NCBI GenBank assembly: GCA_004297985.1
Contig: SCRA01000019.1
Span: 1 to 64,000, forward strand
Direction of reading: 5' to 3'
Source: a bacterium
Lineage (GTDB): Bacteria; Vulcanimicrobiota; Vulcanimicrobiia; Vulcanimicrobiales; SCRA01
DNA length: 64,000 nt
Shown: in pieces, positions 7,198-15,958 of the stretch
Layout of the letters: each line of letters opens with the position of its first letter
Numbering within the stretch: position 1 is the stretch's first letter
Made by a program: the position numbers and the translations under genes
Notes under the pieces: model-generated
What the model saw: only the letters and a program-made list of their open reading frames with translations
The model's database searches: none
Told to the model about the DNA's origin: nothing

Positions 7198-7781
7198 TGG
7201 GGGCTGCGCGGTGGCATGAGCTGGGCGCCGTTGTGCGCCTTCAGGTCGAGCTCGACCGCATCAAGGAAAACGAGAGCTCCCGCTATCGCGACGAGCTGAT
7301 CCGCCCCGTCGAACGCCTCCACGTCGCACCCGCGGGCGTGCTCGCGCCGGTCGGCGAAGCCTTCGTGGTGGACGTTCACCACGCCACCCATCCCCACTCG
7401 CGCTCCAACGGCACCAACCACCTCTCCATCGGCTTTACCGGCCACTATGAGGCGATGCAGGCGCGCTTCGGCGCCCACTTGGCCGTGGGAATCGCCGGCG
7501 AGAGCGTGATCGTGGAGCGCGCCGGGCGCACGTCGCTGGCCGACCTCGGCACGGAGCTGCTCTTCGAGCTCCCCGGCGGCCGGTCGCTGATCGTTGCCCG
7601 TCCGGCCGTGATGCACCCATGTGCCCCCTTCACGCGCTTCTGCTTGCGAGAGAGCCAGCCGCCGGCCAAGCGGCTGAAATCAGGCCTCCAATTCCTGGAC
7701 GAAGGCACGCGCGGCTTCAAGGTGATGCCGGCCGGCGAGGGCGAGTTGACCGCCGGGGTGCGTCTCTACGCTCGCCTTTAG
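7197..7781 (+). CDS. MOSC-like domain protein
   Basis: A 194-residue protein whose ATG at 7197 overlaps the previous stop codon. The first part is predicted beta-rich. The region VGIAGESVIVE through HPCAPFTRFCL to LQFLDEGTRGFKVMPAGEG resembles the MOSC domain, in which a conserved cysteine (here probably in HPCAPFTRFC) binds sulfur or molybdenum cofactor. The assignment rests on these stretches and is tentative. Its last three bases overlap the end of the converging peroxiredoxin gene. Confidence 0.5.
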   Translation: MGAARWHELGAVVRLQVELDRIKENESSRYRDELIRPVERLHVAPAGVLAPVGEAFVVDVHHATHPHSRSNGTNHLSIGFTGHYEAMQARFGAHLAVGIAGESVIVERAGRTSLADLGTELLFELPGGRSLIVARPAVMHPCAPFTRFCLRESQPPAKRLKSGLQFLDEGTRGFKVMPAGEGELTAGVRLYARL

Positions 7782-8338
7782 CGGCTCTTCGCTCCGCTGC
7801 GCAGGCTTTTGAGAAACGCGACGGCGCCGTTTGTATGCGCTAGCGGGCTGGGGTCACGCAGCGTCCAGAGGATCGTGCCGTCGCGGCCGATGACAGAGGA
7901 GACGCGGTCGGCATAGGTCGTCCCGGCATAGACGACCGCGGCACCGTAGGCGTCAACGGTCACCTTCGGGAGGGCGACGAAGGCGAACGGTACATGTTCG
8001 CCGGCGGCGAAGCGCGCCAGCGTCGGTACGTCGTCCCGCGCGCCGCCGACGATGGTGGCCCCGTATCCCTTGATCTCCGCTGCACGAGCGGAGAAGGCGC
8101 GCGCCTCGATCGTTCAGTCCGGCGTGAACGCTTTCGGGAAGAAGTAGAGCAGCACCATTCCGTCGCGCGCCGCAGCATGCCGCAGGCTGAAGGTGAACGC
8201 CTTGCCCGCGAGCGTCGCGGGGGCGGTAAACTCGGGAGCGGCATCCCCCGCAGCGAGGTGGGCCGCCGCCCATGCCCGCTGCGGGGCCGCCGCGAGCGCG
8301 GCCAGACCGGTGAGCATCCACGCACGAGCGATCGTCAT
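7778..8338 (-). CDS. Exported peroxiredoxin-like protein; candidate selenoprotein (UGA at the peroxidatic position)
   Basis: Read from the ATG at 8338 through an in-frame TGA at 8114-8116 to the TAA at 7778, this is one 186-residue protein. Residues 1-25 are a signal peptide ending in AWA. A Bcp/AhpC-TSA thioredoxin fold follows. The motif around the active site reads LLYFFPKAFTPD-UGA-TIEARAF, where relatives have a Thr-Pro-Gly-Cys-Thr peroxidatic site, so UGA replaces the catalytic Cys at residue 75. No other cysteine exists in the protein. A hairpin placed like a bacterial SECIS follows the UGA. The start overlaps the stop of the acyl-CoA dehydrogenase gene (ATGA). The alternative is a nonsense mutation in a pseudogene, but the downstream half keeps an undisturbed peroxiredoxin-like frame. 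Confidence 0.72.
8074..8094 (-). promoter_or_regulatory. SECIS-like hairpin after the in-frame UGA
   Basis: On the mRNA strand an 8-bp perfect stem (TCTCCGCT / AGCGGAGA) closes the 5-base loop CGTGC. The loop begins 27 bases after the UGA and has G as its second base. Bacterial SECIS elements, as described for Sec genes in general, have an apical loop about 16-37 bases after UGA with a G among its first two bases. The hairpin lies inside the coding sequence, as bacterial SECIS elements do. Confidence 0.6.
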
Positions 8339-9510
8339 GAGAGTCCTAGCAGACGCGCGATGACCAGGCGCTGGACCTCGTTGGTCCCTTCGCCGATCTC
8401 GTTGATCTTTTGATCGCGGTAGTAGCGCGAGACGGGGTACTCGTCCATGAAGCCGTAGCCGCCGTGGATCTGCACAGCCTCGTTGCAGACGCGCCGGGAG
8501 ACTTCGCCGGCGTAGAGCTTGGCCAGCGAAGCGCTCATGACGTAGTCGCGCCCCAAATCCTTCTCCCACGCCGCCTTCAGCATCATCAATTTGGCGTGCT
8601 CGATCTCCATCTTCATGTCGGCCAGCTTGAACTGGATGGCCTGGAACTTGCCGATGGCGTTGCCGAAGGCGTGGCGCTCCTTGGCGTACTTCAGAGCCGC
8701 CTCGAAAGCGGCGGTGGCCAGGCCCAGTGAGACGGCCGCCACCGAGATGCGCCCGCCGTCGAGAATGTCGAGGAACTGCTTGAAGCCGCGGCCGCGCTCG
8801 CCGAGCACGTTCTCCGCGGGGATCGTGGCGTCGGCAAAGGATAGCTCGCGGGTATCCGACGCGCGCCAGCCCATCTTGCGATACTTCTTGCTGGCGGAGA
8901 ACCCGGGCGTGTCCTGGGGCACGATCAGGTTGGTGATCTCCTTGCGCCCGTCCGAGCGCATCCCCGTCCAGGCGGTGATCGTCGTGCCGCCGGTGATGCG
9001 CGTTCCGGAGTTGGTGATGAAGGCTTTGGCGCCGTTGATCACCCAACGGTCGCCCTCGAGCGTGGCGCGCGTCTGCACGTTGCCGGCATCGGAACCGGCC
9101 CCGGGCTCGGTCAGCCCGAATCCCCACAGCGTCGTCCCCTGCGCCAGCGGAACCAGGTACCGCTCCTTCTGCGCCTCGCTGCCGAAGAGGTAGAATGGGG
9201 CCGAACCCAAGGACGTGTGCGCCGCCATCGTGATGCCCACGGAAGCGTCGCCGCGTGCGATCTCCATCACCGCCAGGGCGTAGGAGACGGTATCGCTGCC
9301 GATCCCGCCGTACTTCTCGGGCCAGGGAATCCCCATCAGCCCAAGCTCCGCCATCTTCGCGACGATCGCGTAAGGGAACTCGGCGTTGGCATCCAGCTCC
9401 TCGGCGGCCGGCGCGATGAGGTCATCGGCGAGCTCGTGACAGAGCTTCTGAATCGCCTCCTGTTCCGGCGTGAGGTCGAAGCTGAGACCGGCGTTCATGG
9501 TTGCCTGCAT
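8335..9510 (-). CDS. Acyl-CoA dehydrogenase
   Basis: A 391-residue protein from the ATG at 9510 (AGAGAG upstream; a second ATG lies at 9498). It has the three acyl-CoA dehydrogenase domains: N-terminal helices, the central FAD-binding beta domain with LTEPGAGSDAG and the following WVINGAKAFITN, and a C-terminal helical domain with HGGYGFMDEYPVSRYYRD and IGEGTNEVQ. It catalyses FAD-dependent alpha,beta-desaturation of an acyl-CoA; the chain length or branch preference cannot be read. Its stop overlaps the peroxiredoxin start, so the two are co-translated. Confidence 0.95.
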   Translation of the reverse strand: MQATMNAGLSFDLTPEQEAIQKLCHELADDLIAPAAEELDANAEFPYAIVAKMAELGLMGIPWPEKYGGIGSDTVSYALAVMEIARGDASVGITMAAHTSLGSAPFYLFGSEAQKERYLVPLAQGTTLWGFGLTEPGAGSDAGNVQTRATLEGDRWVINGAKAFITNSGTRITGGTTITAWTGMRSDGRKEITNLIVPQDTPGFSASKKYRKMGWRASDTRELSFADATIPAENVLGERGRGFKQFLDILDGGRISVAAVSLGLATAAFEAALKYAKERHAFGNAIGKFQAIQFKLADMKMEIEHAKLMMLKAAWEKDLGRDYVMSASLAKLYAGEVSRRVCNEAVQIHGGYGFMDEYPVSRYYRDQKINEIGEGTNEVQRLVIARLLGLS

Positions 9511-9651
9511 GTTATCTCTCTTGTGGCGGGCGAAACGGGCGGCGCTCTCTTTACGGGGCGGGGTGAAGGGTTCCTCGCGCACGCCCGATAACCGGAACAT
9601 ACAACGACAGCTTTCCGGAGCGCCTGTCGGTTGGCTCTGGAGGAGGCCGCG

Positions 9652-10362
9652 TTGATCGAATTACGCAGTGTGTCCTTAACGTACCCAAACGGCGTCCGCG
9701 CCCTTGACGCCGTCGACCTGAAGATCGAGAAGGGCGAGTTTATCTTCCTCGTCGGGCACTCGGGAACGGGCAAGTCCAGCCTTCTCCGCCTCCTCTACCG
9801 AGAGCAGGTACCGAGCGCCGGCGACGTCCGCGTCGACGGCATCGCCGTCCATCGAATGCGGGCCGGGGCAATCCCCCGGCTGCGTCGCAATGTGGGGGTC
9901 GTCTTCCAAGACTTCAAGCTGCTCAGCGGCAAGACGGTCTGGGAGAACGTGGCCTTCGCCCTCCAGGTGACGGGAGCCCGAACCAAAGATGTGATGCGCC
10001 AGGTGCCGCGCTGCCTAGACCTGGTCGGCCTCGCGCAGAAGAGCCGCATGTTCCCCCATGAGCTCTCGGGGGGCGAGCAGCAGCGCACGGCGATCGCGCG
10101 CGCCCTCGTCAACAACCCGAAGATCCTCCTCTGTGACGAGCCCACGGGCAACCTCGATCCGAGCACCACGACCGAGATCATGGAGCTGCTGCAGCGGATC
10201 AATACCAAGGGCACGACGGTGGTCGTGGCCACACACAATCAAGCGGTCGTCGATCGCATGCGCAAACGGGTGATACGCCTGGAGAACGGACGCATCGTGG
10301 GCGACGAGGAGCGGGGGTTCTACTTCCTTGGATTGGGGCAAGGTCAAGTTCTTTCTGGGTGA
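9652..10362 (+). CDS. ftsE: Cell division ATP-binding protein FtsE
   Basis: A 236-residue ABC ATPase. The start is the TTG at 9652, chosen because GGAGGAGG lies five bases upstream. Walker A GHSGTGKS is at residues 35-42, signature LSGGEQ at 138-143 and Walker B ILLCDE at 158-163, followed by the EPTGNLD typical of FtsE. FtsE powers the membrane protein FtsX, which activates cell-wall hydrolases at the septum. It overlaps ftsX by 35 bases and heads a seven-gene operon that also encodes the likely hydrolase activator. Confidence 0.93.
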   Translation: MIELRSVSLTYPNGVRALDAVDLKIEKGEFIFLVGHSGTGKSSLLRLLYREQVPSAGDVRVDGIAVHRMRAGAIPRLRRNVGVVFQDFKLLSGKTVWENVAFALQVTGARTKDVMRQVPRCLDLVGLAQKSRMFPHELSGGEQQRTAIARALVNNPKILLCDEPTGNLDPSTTTEIMELLQRINTKGTTVVVATHNQAVVDRMRKRVIRLENGRIVGDEERGFYFLGLGQGQVLSG

Positions 10363-11209
10363 GGTCTTCGCGAACCTCACGCGCAATGCTGCGATGCAGA
10401 TCACGGCGATCGGCACGGTTGCGGTGGCGATCGCCATGCTGGGCGCCTTTCTGTTCGTGCAGCGAACGGCTGCCGCCGTGAGCGATCAAGCGCTCCAGCA
10501 GATCGAGGTGAGCGCCTTCCTGCGCGACGGCCTCGATGCCAAGGCCGACTCCGCGCTCGCAGCGCGCGTGACGGCGCTTCCGGGCGTGGCCCACGTGACC
10601 TACGTGCCCAAGGCGCAGGGCCTCAAGCAACTGCGCGACAAACTGCAGGGCGAGGTCGACACCTCGCTGTTGACCACCAACCCGTTACCCGACACGCTGC
10701 GCATCCAGGCCAAGCACGTAGCCGACGTCCCCGGCGTTGCCACGGCCGTCAAGACGCTGCCCGGCGTAGTCGACGTGCACTACGGCGCCGAGACGGTACA
10801 GAAACTGATGCGGCTGCTCGACGTCGCGCAGCGCATCGGTCTCGCGGTGATCGTGCTGCTGGTGTTGGCTTCGTTCCAAATCGTCTCCAACACGATTCGG
10901 CTGACCGTCTACTCGCGCCGTCGCGAGATCTCGATCATGCAATTGGTGGGTGCCACCAACAACTACATTCGCCTTCCGTTCATTGCGGAGGGCGTGGTGG
11001 CGGGCGTCTTGGGCGCCGCCATTGCCGTGGCGCTCCTGCTGGTGGCGCAGCACGAGTTGCTTCCCGTGGTGGCGCAGCTCGTCAAGTTCGTTCCCTTCCC
11101 CACCCAGCTCCCGGACCTGATCCCGCTGGCGTTCCAGTTGCTGGGCGTGGGTGCGTTGGTCGGAGCGATCGCCTCGTGGGTCAGCGTTGGCCGGTACCTG
11201 CGTGTCTGA
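10328..11209 (+). CDS. ftsX: Cell division protein FtsX
   Basis: A 293-residue protein from a TTG at 10328 inside the end of ftsE. Its topology fits FtsX: a membrane segment at about residues 20-43, an extracytoplasmic domain (VSAFLRDGLD to VDVHYG), then three membrane segments in the C-terminal FtsX permease-like domain, including RREISIMQLVGATNNYIRLPF. FtsX passes ATP-driven conformational change to periplasmic amidase activators of the EnvC type. An EnvC-like gene lies three genes downstream. Confidence 0.93.
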   Translation: MDWGKVKFFLGEVFANLTRNAAMQITAIGTVAVAIAMLGAFLFVQRTAAAVSDQALQQIEVSAFLRDGLDAKADSALAARVTALPGVAHVTYVPKAQGLKQLRDKLQGEVDTSLLTTNPLPDTLRIQAKHVADVPGVATAVKTLPGVVDVHYGAETVQKLMRLLDVAQRIGLAVIVLLVLASFQIVSNTIRLTVYSRRREISIMQLVGATNNYIRLPFIAEGVVAGVLGAAIAVALLLVAQHELLPVVAQLVKFVPFPTQLPDLIPLAFQLLGVGALVGAIASWVSVGRYLRV

Positions 11210-12212
11210 CGTCTTGACCACGCTCCTCGATCTGCTCGATGAAGGCGTCTGCATCGTAGACGCCGAGGGTCAGATCGCGCGTTGGAGCTCTGCCGCCGAA
11301 GGCATCACGGGCGCGCCCGCCGCCGACGTCCTCGGTAAGCCGCTGGCGCAGGTCGTTCCGGGCGCCGTCGAGGCCTTCGAGCACGAGTACGCCGGCGGCC
11401 CGATCCAGGCGAGCGTGGCGGGGCGCGATGGCGTTCCCCGTCTGCTGGTCGGCCGGGCGCGTCCCATCGGCTCGCCGGGCAAGGCGCAGAGTTGGCTCTG
11501 GGTTTTTCAGAGCGAGCAGCGCATCCGCGAGATCGATCAGCTCAAGGCGGAGTTCGTCGGTACGATCTCGCACGAACTGCGCACGCCCCTCACCTCGATC
11601 AAGGCCTACACGGCGACGCTGCGCACCAACCCACAGCTCGACGAGGGCATTCGCAGCGAGTTTCTCCAAATCGTCGAAGCGGAGGCCGATCGCCTCACGC
11701 GCTTAGTGGACGACTTGCTCGTGGTGACGCGCATCGACAGCGGCTTCATGCTCCGGCGCCGCCAGAGCGTCCCCCTCCAAGGGTTGTTGGAGCGCGTGCT
11801 GACCAACCTCGCGCGTGACATGGAGCGCCATCCCATCGTCCTGGACGTAGGAAGCGTCGAGATTTCCGGCGATCCCGATCGCCTCCACGAAGTCTTCGCC
11901 AACCTGCTCGAGAACGCAGTAAAATACTCGCCCCACGGCGGGGAGATTCGCATCTGGGCAGAACGACTCCCCGACGGCGTGCGCGTGATCGTTCGCGACT
12001 CGGGAATGGGAATCGCCGAGAGTGAGCTCAGCTATATCTTCGACAAGTTCTATCGCGTCGACAGTCATCTTACCGCTGCCGCCGGCGGCAGCGGCCTCGG
12101 GTTGTATATCGTACAGTCGATCGTGCGCGCCCACGGCGGCACCGTCGGCGTCGTCTCGGGAGTTGGACACGGCACGACGTTCACCGTTTATCTACCGGAT
12201 CGGAACACATGA
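11202..12212 (+). CDS. Soluble PAS-domain sensor histidine kinase
   Basis: A 336-residue protein from a GTG at 11202, overlapping ftsX by eight bases. A PAS domain spans about residues 1-105 (LLDEGVCIVDAEGQIARW). The dimerisation domain has H-box TISHELRTPL with H124. The ATPase domain has the N box (FANLLENAVKYS), G1 (DSGMGI) and G2 (GGSGLGLYI). No membrane segment is visible, so it senses a cytoplasmic signal or a partner protein. The response regulator follows with an ATGA overlap. The link with ftsEX suggests control of division or wall turnover, by inference from context. Confidence 0.92.
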   Translation: MSDVLTTLLDLLDEGVCIVDAEGQIARWSSAAEGITGAPAADVLGKPLAQVVPGAVEAFEHEYAGGPIQASVAGRDGVPRLLVGRARPIGSPGKAQSWLWVFQSEQRIREIDQLKAEFVGTISHELRTPLTSIKAYTATLRTNPQLDEGIRSEFLQIVEAEADRLTRLVDDLLVVTRIDSGFMLRRRQSVPLQGLLERVLTNLARDMERHPIVLDVGSVEISGDPDRLHEVFANLLENAVKYSPHGGEIRIWAERLPDGVRVIVRDSGMGIAESELSYIFDKFYRVDSHLTAAAGGSGLGLYIVQSIVRAHGGTVGVVSGVGHGTTFTVYLPDRNT

Positions 12213-13168
12213 CCGAGATCACCGCCGAGCGCGAAGGCAAGGGGAAGACGATTCTCGTCGTCGACGATGACAAGAATATCCGCAAGATCATCGCGGCAAA
12301 CCTGGAGTTGGCCGGCTATCGCGTGCTCGCCGCCTCCAGCGGTTTAGCGGCGCTCGAGCTGCTCGACGTGCAGATGCCCGATCTGATCCTGCTGGACGTG
12401 ATGATGCCGGTGATGGACGGCTACGAGGTCTGCCGCCGCGTGCGGAGCCGCCCGCTGGGAACGCACGTTCCGGTGATCATGCTGACTGCTAAAGGTGAGA
12501 GCGAGGACAAGGTGCTCGGCCTCGATGCCGGCGCCGACGACTACATCACCAAACCCTTCGGACCCGCCGAGCTCCTGGCGCGCGTCAAGGCGAAGTTGCG
12601 GCGCATGGCCGTCGACTCGACGCTCCAGCCGCTGACGCGCCTGCCGGGTAACCTCGCCATCGAGGAGGCCATCAAGCGCCGTGTGGCCTCCGGCGAGAAG
12701 TGGGCCATTCTCTATCTCGACCTCGATAACTTCAAAGCGTTCAACGACGTCTATGGCTTCATGCACGGCGACGAGGCGATCAAGCTGGTTGCCACGGTGG
12801 TCGTGGATGCGGTGCGCGAGCACGGCGGCGAAGGCGACTTCGTGGGGCACATCGGCGGTGACGATTTCATCGTGGCCACCCAACCGCGGTACGTCGACGC
12901 CGTCTGTAATGCCGTGATCCAAACATTCGATGCGCGTATCAGAACGCTCTACAACGAACGCGACCTGCGCCAAGGCTACATCGAAACGCGCGATCGCCGC
13001 GGTACGCTCAATCGCTATCCGATCATGTCACTCTCGATCGCCGTCGTCTCCAACGAGCATCGGCCGATTACCTCGCACCACCTGGTGGGCGAGATGGCCG
13101 CCGAGCTCAAGCGTCACGCCAAGTCGATGCCGGGTTCGACGTACGTGCGGGACAAGCGCAGGCAATGA
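12209..13168 (+). CDS. Response regulator with REC and degenerate GGDEF domain
   Basis: A 319-residue protein. The receiver domain has the acidic pair D19-D20, phosphoacceptor D63 (LLDVMMP) and K95. The second half has a GGDEF-domain layout (LYLDLDNFKAFNDVYGFMHGDEA), but the signature at 216-220 is GGDDF rather than GG[DE]EF, so cyclic-di-GMP synthesis is doubtful; it may bind nucleotide or act as an output scaffold. It is encoded directly after the histidine kinase and four bases into the start of the EnvC-like gene. Confidence 0.9.
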   Translation: MTEITAEREGKGKTILVVDDDKNIRKIIAANLELAGYRVLAASSGLAALELLDVQMPDLILLDVMMPVMDGYEVCRRVRSRPLGTHVPVIMLTAKGESEDKVLGLDAGADDYITKPFGPAELLARVKAKLRRMAVDSTLQPLTRLPGNLAIEEAIKRRVASGEKWAILYLDLDNFKAFNDVYGFMHGDEAIKLVATVVVDAVREHGGEGDFVGHIGGDDFIVATQPRYVDAVCNAVIQTFDARIRTLYNERDLRQGYIETRDRRGTLNRYPIMSLSIAVVSNEHRPITSHHLVGEMAAELKRHAKSMPGSTYVRDKRRQ

Positions 13169-14373
13169 GGTGCCTTCTCGCAACGGTTCTCGCCGTAGCC
13201 TTGTTCGGGCCGATCGCCGCGGGCGCAGCGACGCACCACGCTTCCTCCATCGAGCAGCGCATCCAAGAGCAGCAGCGCCACATGCAGGACGTACGACAGC
13301 GCCTGCACGACAAGCGCGGAGAGCTGCGGCAGGTGAAGGTCAAGGTACGGGACCTCCAGTCGCAACTGGACGATACGCGTCGCTCCATCGACGCGACGCG
13401 TGCGCACCTGCTAGGCTTGGAGAGTCAGACGCGCGGGGTCGAGAGCCGGCTGGCCTGGAACCAGCGCCAACTGGATGCCGCCGAGTCCTCGCTGAACCTC
13501 CATCGCCAGGCGCTTGCGCGTCGCCTAGCCTCCATCTACGAGAACGGCGACTTGGACTACCTCGATGTGCTGCTTGGGGCGACCTCGTTCTCCGACTTCG
13601 TCGAGCGCTGGGAGGATCTGCGGCTCATCGTGCGTGCCAACCAGCAGACGGTGCGTGATCGCCGTGCCGCGGAAGACCGCGTGTCCAGCCTGCGGCGCAA
13701 CCTGGAGCAGACGGCCGCGCAGTTGGCCTACGCGCGTACACAGCAGGAACAGGCACAGCGCCAGCTTGGTGCGCTGGCCAACGAGCGGACGCAACTGGTG
13801 ATGCTGGCGGAGAGCCAACGCAACCACGTGGCCGGCCAAGTCGCCGATCTCGAAGGGCTCTCCGCGCAAGAAGAGGCGGCTCTGGAGAAGTTGATCGTGG
13901 AACGCCAGCGTGTGGAGGCCGAACGCCTCGAGCGCGAGCGGCGGGCCCGCGCGATCGCCGGCGGCGAAGCCCCAGCAAGCGCGCCGATCGCGCTCTCTTG
14001 GCCGCTCTCCGGTCCAATCACTTCGCCCTTCGGCCTGCGCAATAACCCGTTCGGCGGTGGGCGAATGGACTTCCATCCCGGAATTGACATCGCTGCGCCG
14101 ACGGGGGCGACCATCGCCGCCGCCGCGCCGGGGCATGTCATCTACGCCGGCTGGTACGGCGGCTACGGCAACGCGGTCATCATCGACCACGGCTCATCGG
14201 TGGCCACGCTCTACGGGCACTGCTCGCAAATCTTCGTGACCGTCGGCCAAGACGTACAGCGCGGGCAGGCGATCGCCGCCGTCGGCTCGACCGGCATGGC
14301 GACGGGGCCGCACCTCCACTTCGAGGTTCGCGTCAATGGCAAACCCACCGATCCCACGGCGCTGTTGCACTAG
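13165..14373 (+). CDS. EnvC-like murein hydrolase activator / M23 peptidase
   Basis: A 402-residue exported protein: signal peptide ending near ATHHA, a long coiled coil (about residues 28-260, repeated Gln/Arg/Leu heptads), then a LytM (M23) domain. Unlike E. coli EnvC, the LytM zinc motifs look intact (HPGID and HLHFE), so it may cut peptidoglycan itself. In E. coli FtsX pulls on the EnvC coiled coil to activate amidases. Being in one operon with ftsEX strongly supports the same role here. The start overlaps the regulator stop (ATGA). Confidence 0.9.
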   Translation: MRCLLATVLAVALFGPIAAGAATHHASSIEQRIQEQQRHMQDVRQRLHDKRGELRQVKVKVRDLQSQLDDTRRSIDATRAHLLGLESQTRGVESRLAWNQRQLDAAESSLNLHRQALARRLASIYENGDLDYLDVLLGATSFSDFVERWEDLRLIVRANQQTVRDRRAAEDRVSSLRRNLEQTAAQLAYARTQQEQAQRQLGALANERTQLVMLAESQRNHVAGQVADLEGLSAQEEAALEKLIVERQRVEAERLERERRARAIAGGEAPASAPIALSWPLSGPITSPFGLRNNPFGGGRMDFHPGIDIAAPTGATIAAAAPGHVIYAGWYGGYGNAVIIDHGSSVATLYGHCSQIFVTVGQDVQRGQAIAAVGSTGMATGPHLHFEVRVNGKPTDPTALLH

Positions 14374-14472
14374 GCTTCGAGCAGGTTACGCCTGCGAGGA
14401 GTTCGCGAAATGAGAGGGAGGGGCTTGCGCCGGCGAGAAGCACGCCGCCCCCTTTAAGGAGATGCCCCGCAC

Positions 14473-15891
14473 GTGAAGCTCCCCGGCCGCGCCCTCGCGG
14501 CGCTGCTCGTCGTCCTCGTCGCCTCGCTCTCCGGAGCCTACGTTCTCGGTCGGGAGCATGGCGCTCGCGAGGCGGCCGCGAGCGTAACCACCGGCAGTCA
14601 GAACGGCGTCGCCTCGCTCGATCTCCCCGACATCTTCAGCCATGGACCGGGGCTCGATCAGCGGCTGCTCAACGCTTCGTTCGAGAAGGTGGAGAGCGTC
14701 TACTACAAGCCCGTCGACAACGCCGTGCTGCTCTCTGGCGAGCGCACGGGGTTGGTGGAATGGCTGCGTGCCCACGGCGTCACCGATCCTGCGCTCCCAA
14801 CGCTTGGCGCGACCGGCGATCCGCAGAGCGATCGGCGCGCGCTCGATGCCGTGTTGCGCGAAGCCATTGGCCGCTATGGTAAGCGTTTCGGCGATACGGT
14901 GCTGATGCAGCAGGCGATCAAGGGCATGCTGGCGGGGCTCAAGGATCCCTATACCACGTATCTCACGCCCGACGAAATCCGCCAGTTGGAGGAGTCGCTC
15001 AACGGCGGCGATTTCGGCGGCATCGGTGTGTATATCGTGCAAGATCAGCATACCGGATCGATCCTCGTGCAGCCGATCGAAGGGACGCCGGCTGCGCGCG
15101 CTGGCATCAAGGCCGGCGATGCGATCATCGCCGTCGACGGTAAGGCCACCAAGGGGCAGACCCTCGATACCGTGGAGCGACAGGTCCGCGGGCGCACCGG
15201 GACCGCCGTGAACCTGCTGGTTCGCTCGCAGGGCGAGCAATCGACGCACACTGTCTCCGTGGTGCGCGAGCAGATCCACGTACCCTCGGTGTATGCGAAG
15301 GTCGAGGGGCATATCGGCTACATTCGTCTCGCCGATTTCGGTTCGACTTCGTACGACGAGATACGCAGCGCCGTCGATACCACGCGACGCCAGGGAGCCA
15401 AGGCATTCGTGCTCGACTTGCGCAATAACGGCGGCGGCCTACTCGACGCGGCTGTCGATATCTCGAGTCTGTGGATCAAGCAGGGGACGATCGTTTCGAC
15501 GGTCGATCGCCCCGGCAATCGGGAAATCCACCAGGCCACCGGGCGCTACGATCCCGCAAAACCGCTCGTGGTCTTGGTCAACAGGTACACGGCTAGTGCT
15601 TCGGAGATCACTGCCGGGGCCATCCAGGACGACCGCGTTGGAACCGTTATGGGGACTCGCACGTTTGGGAAGGGTGTGGTGCAGAGCATCTATCGCTTGC
15701 CGGACCTTTCGGCCCTGAAGATCACGACTGCGCGCTACCTCACCCCGGGCGGGCGGGATATCGACCACCGCGGTATCCTCCCGGATGTGGTCGTCGACCA
15801 GAACGTGGACCCGGTGATCGCCGACACACCGAACGACCGCCAACTCACGGCGGCCAAGGCGTTCCTCGAGCGCCAGCTCGCCAACCGGTGA
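14473..15891 (+). CDS. ctpA: C-terminal processing peptidase (S41, CtpA family), first copy
   Basis: A 472-residue protein from the GTG at 14473 with AAGGAG upstream. It has one N-terminal membrane anchor (LAALLVVLVASLSGAYVLG), a PDZ domain (GGIGVYIVQD to VEGHIGYIRL) and the tail-specific protease core with catalytic Ser in TASASEITAG and Lys in RTFGKGVVQS. Such proteases trim or degrade exported proteins from the C-terminus and often control peptidoglycan hydrolases, which fits its place after the EnvC-like gene. It is about 100 bases after that gene. Confidence 0.92.
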   Translation: MKLPGRALAALLVVLVASLSGAYVLGREHGAREAAASVTTGSQNGVASLDLPDIFSHGPGLDQRLLNASFEKVESVYYKPVDNAVLLSGERTGLVEWLRAHGVTDPALPTLGATGDPQSDRRALDAVLREAIGRYGKRFGDTVLMQQAIKGMLAGLKDPYTTYLTPDEIRQLEESLNGGDFGGIGVYIVQDQHTGSILVQPIEGTPAARAGIKAGDAIIAVDGKATKGQTLDTVERQVRGRTGTAVNLLVRSQGEQSTHTVSVVREQIHVPSVYAKVEGHIGYIRLADFGSTSYDEIRSAVDTTRRQGAKAFVLDLRNNGGGLLDAAVDISSLWIKQGTIVSTVDRPGNREIHQATGRYDPAKPLVVLVNRYTASASEITAGAIQDDRVGTVMGTRTFGKGVVQSIYRLPDLSALKITTARYLTPGGRDIDHRGILPDVVVDQNVDPVIADTPNDRQLTAAKAFLERQLANR

Positions 15892-15958
15892 GCCCGCGGT
15901 GTCTTTCGGCAAGCAAACGGCTGTACCCAAAGCGGGTACGAAACGTAAGGTGAACACG

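Noticed and set aside
7778-8113. Separate small gene made of the peroxiredoxin C-terminal half
   Set aside because: It has no start with a ribosome site near 8113 and begins in the middle of the fold. It reads as the continuation of the frame from 8338 through UGA.
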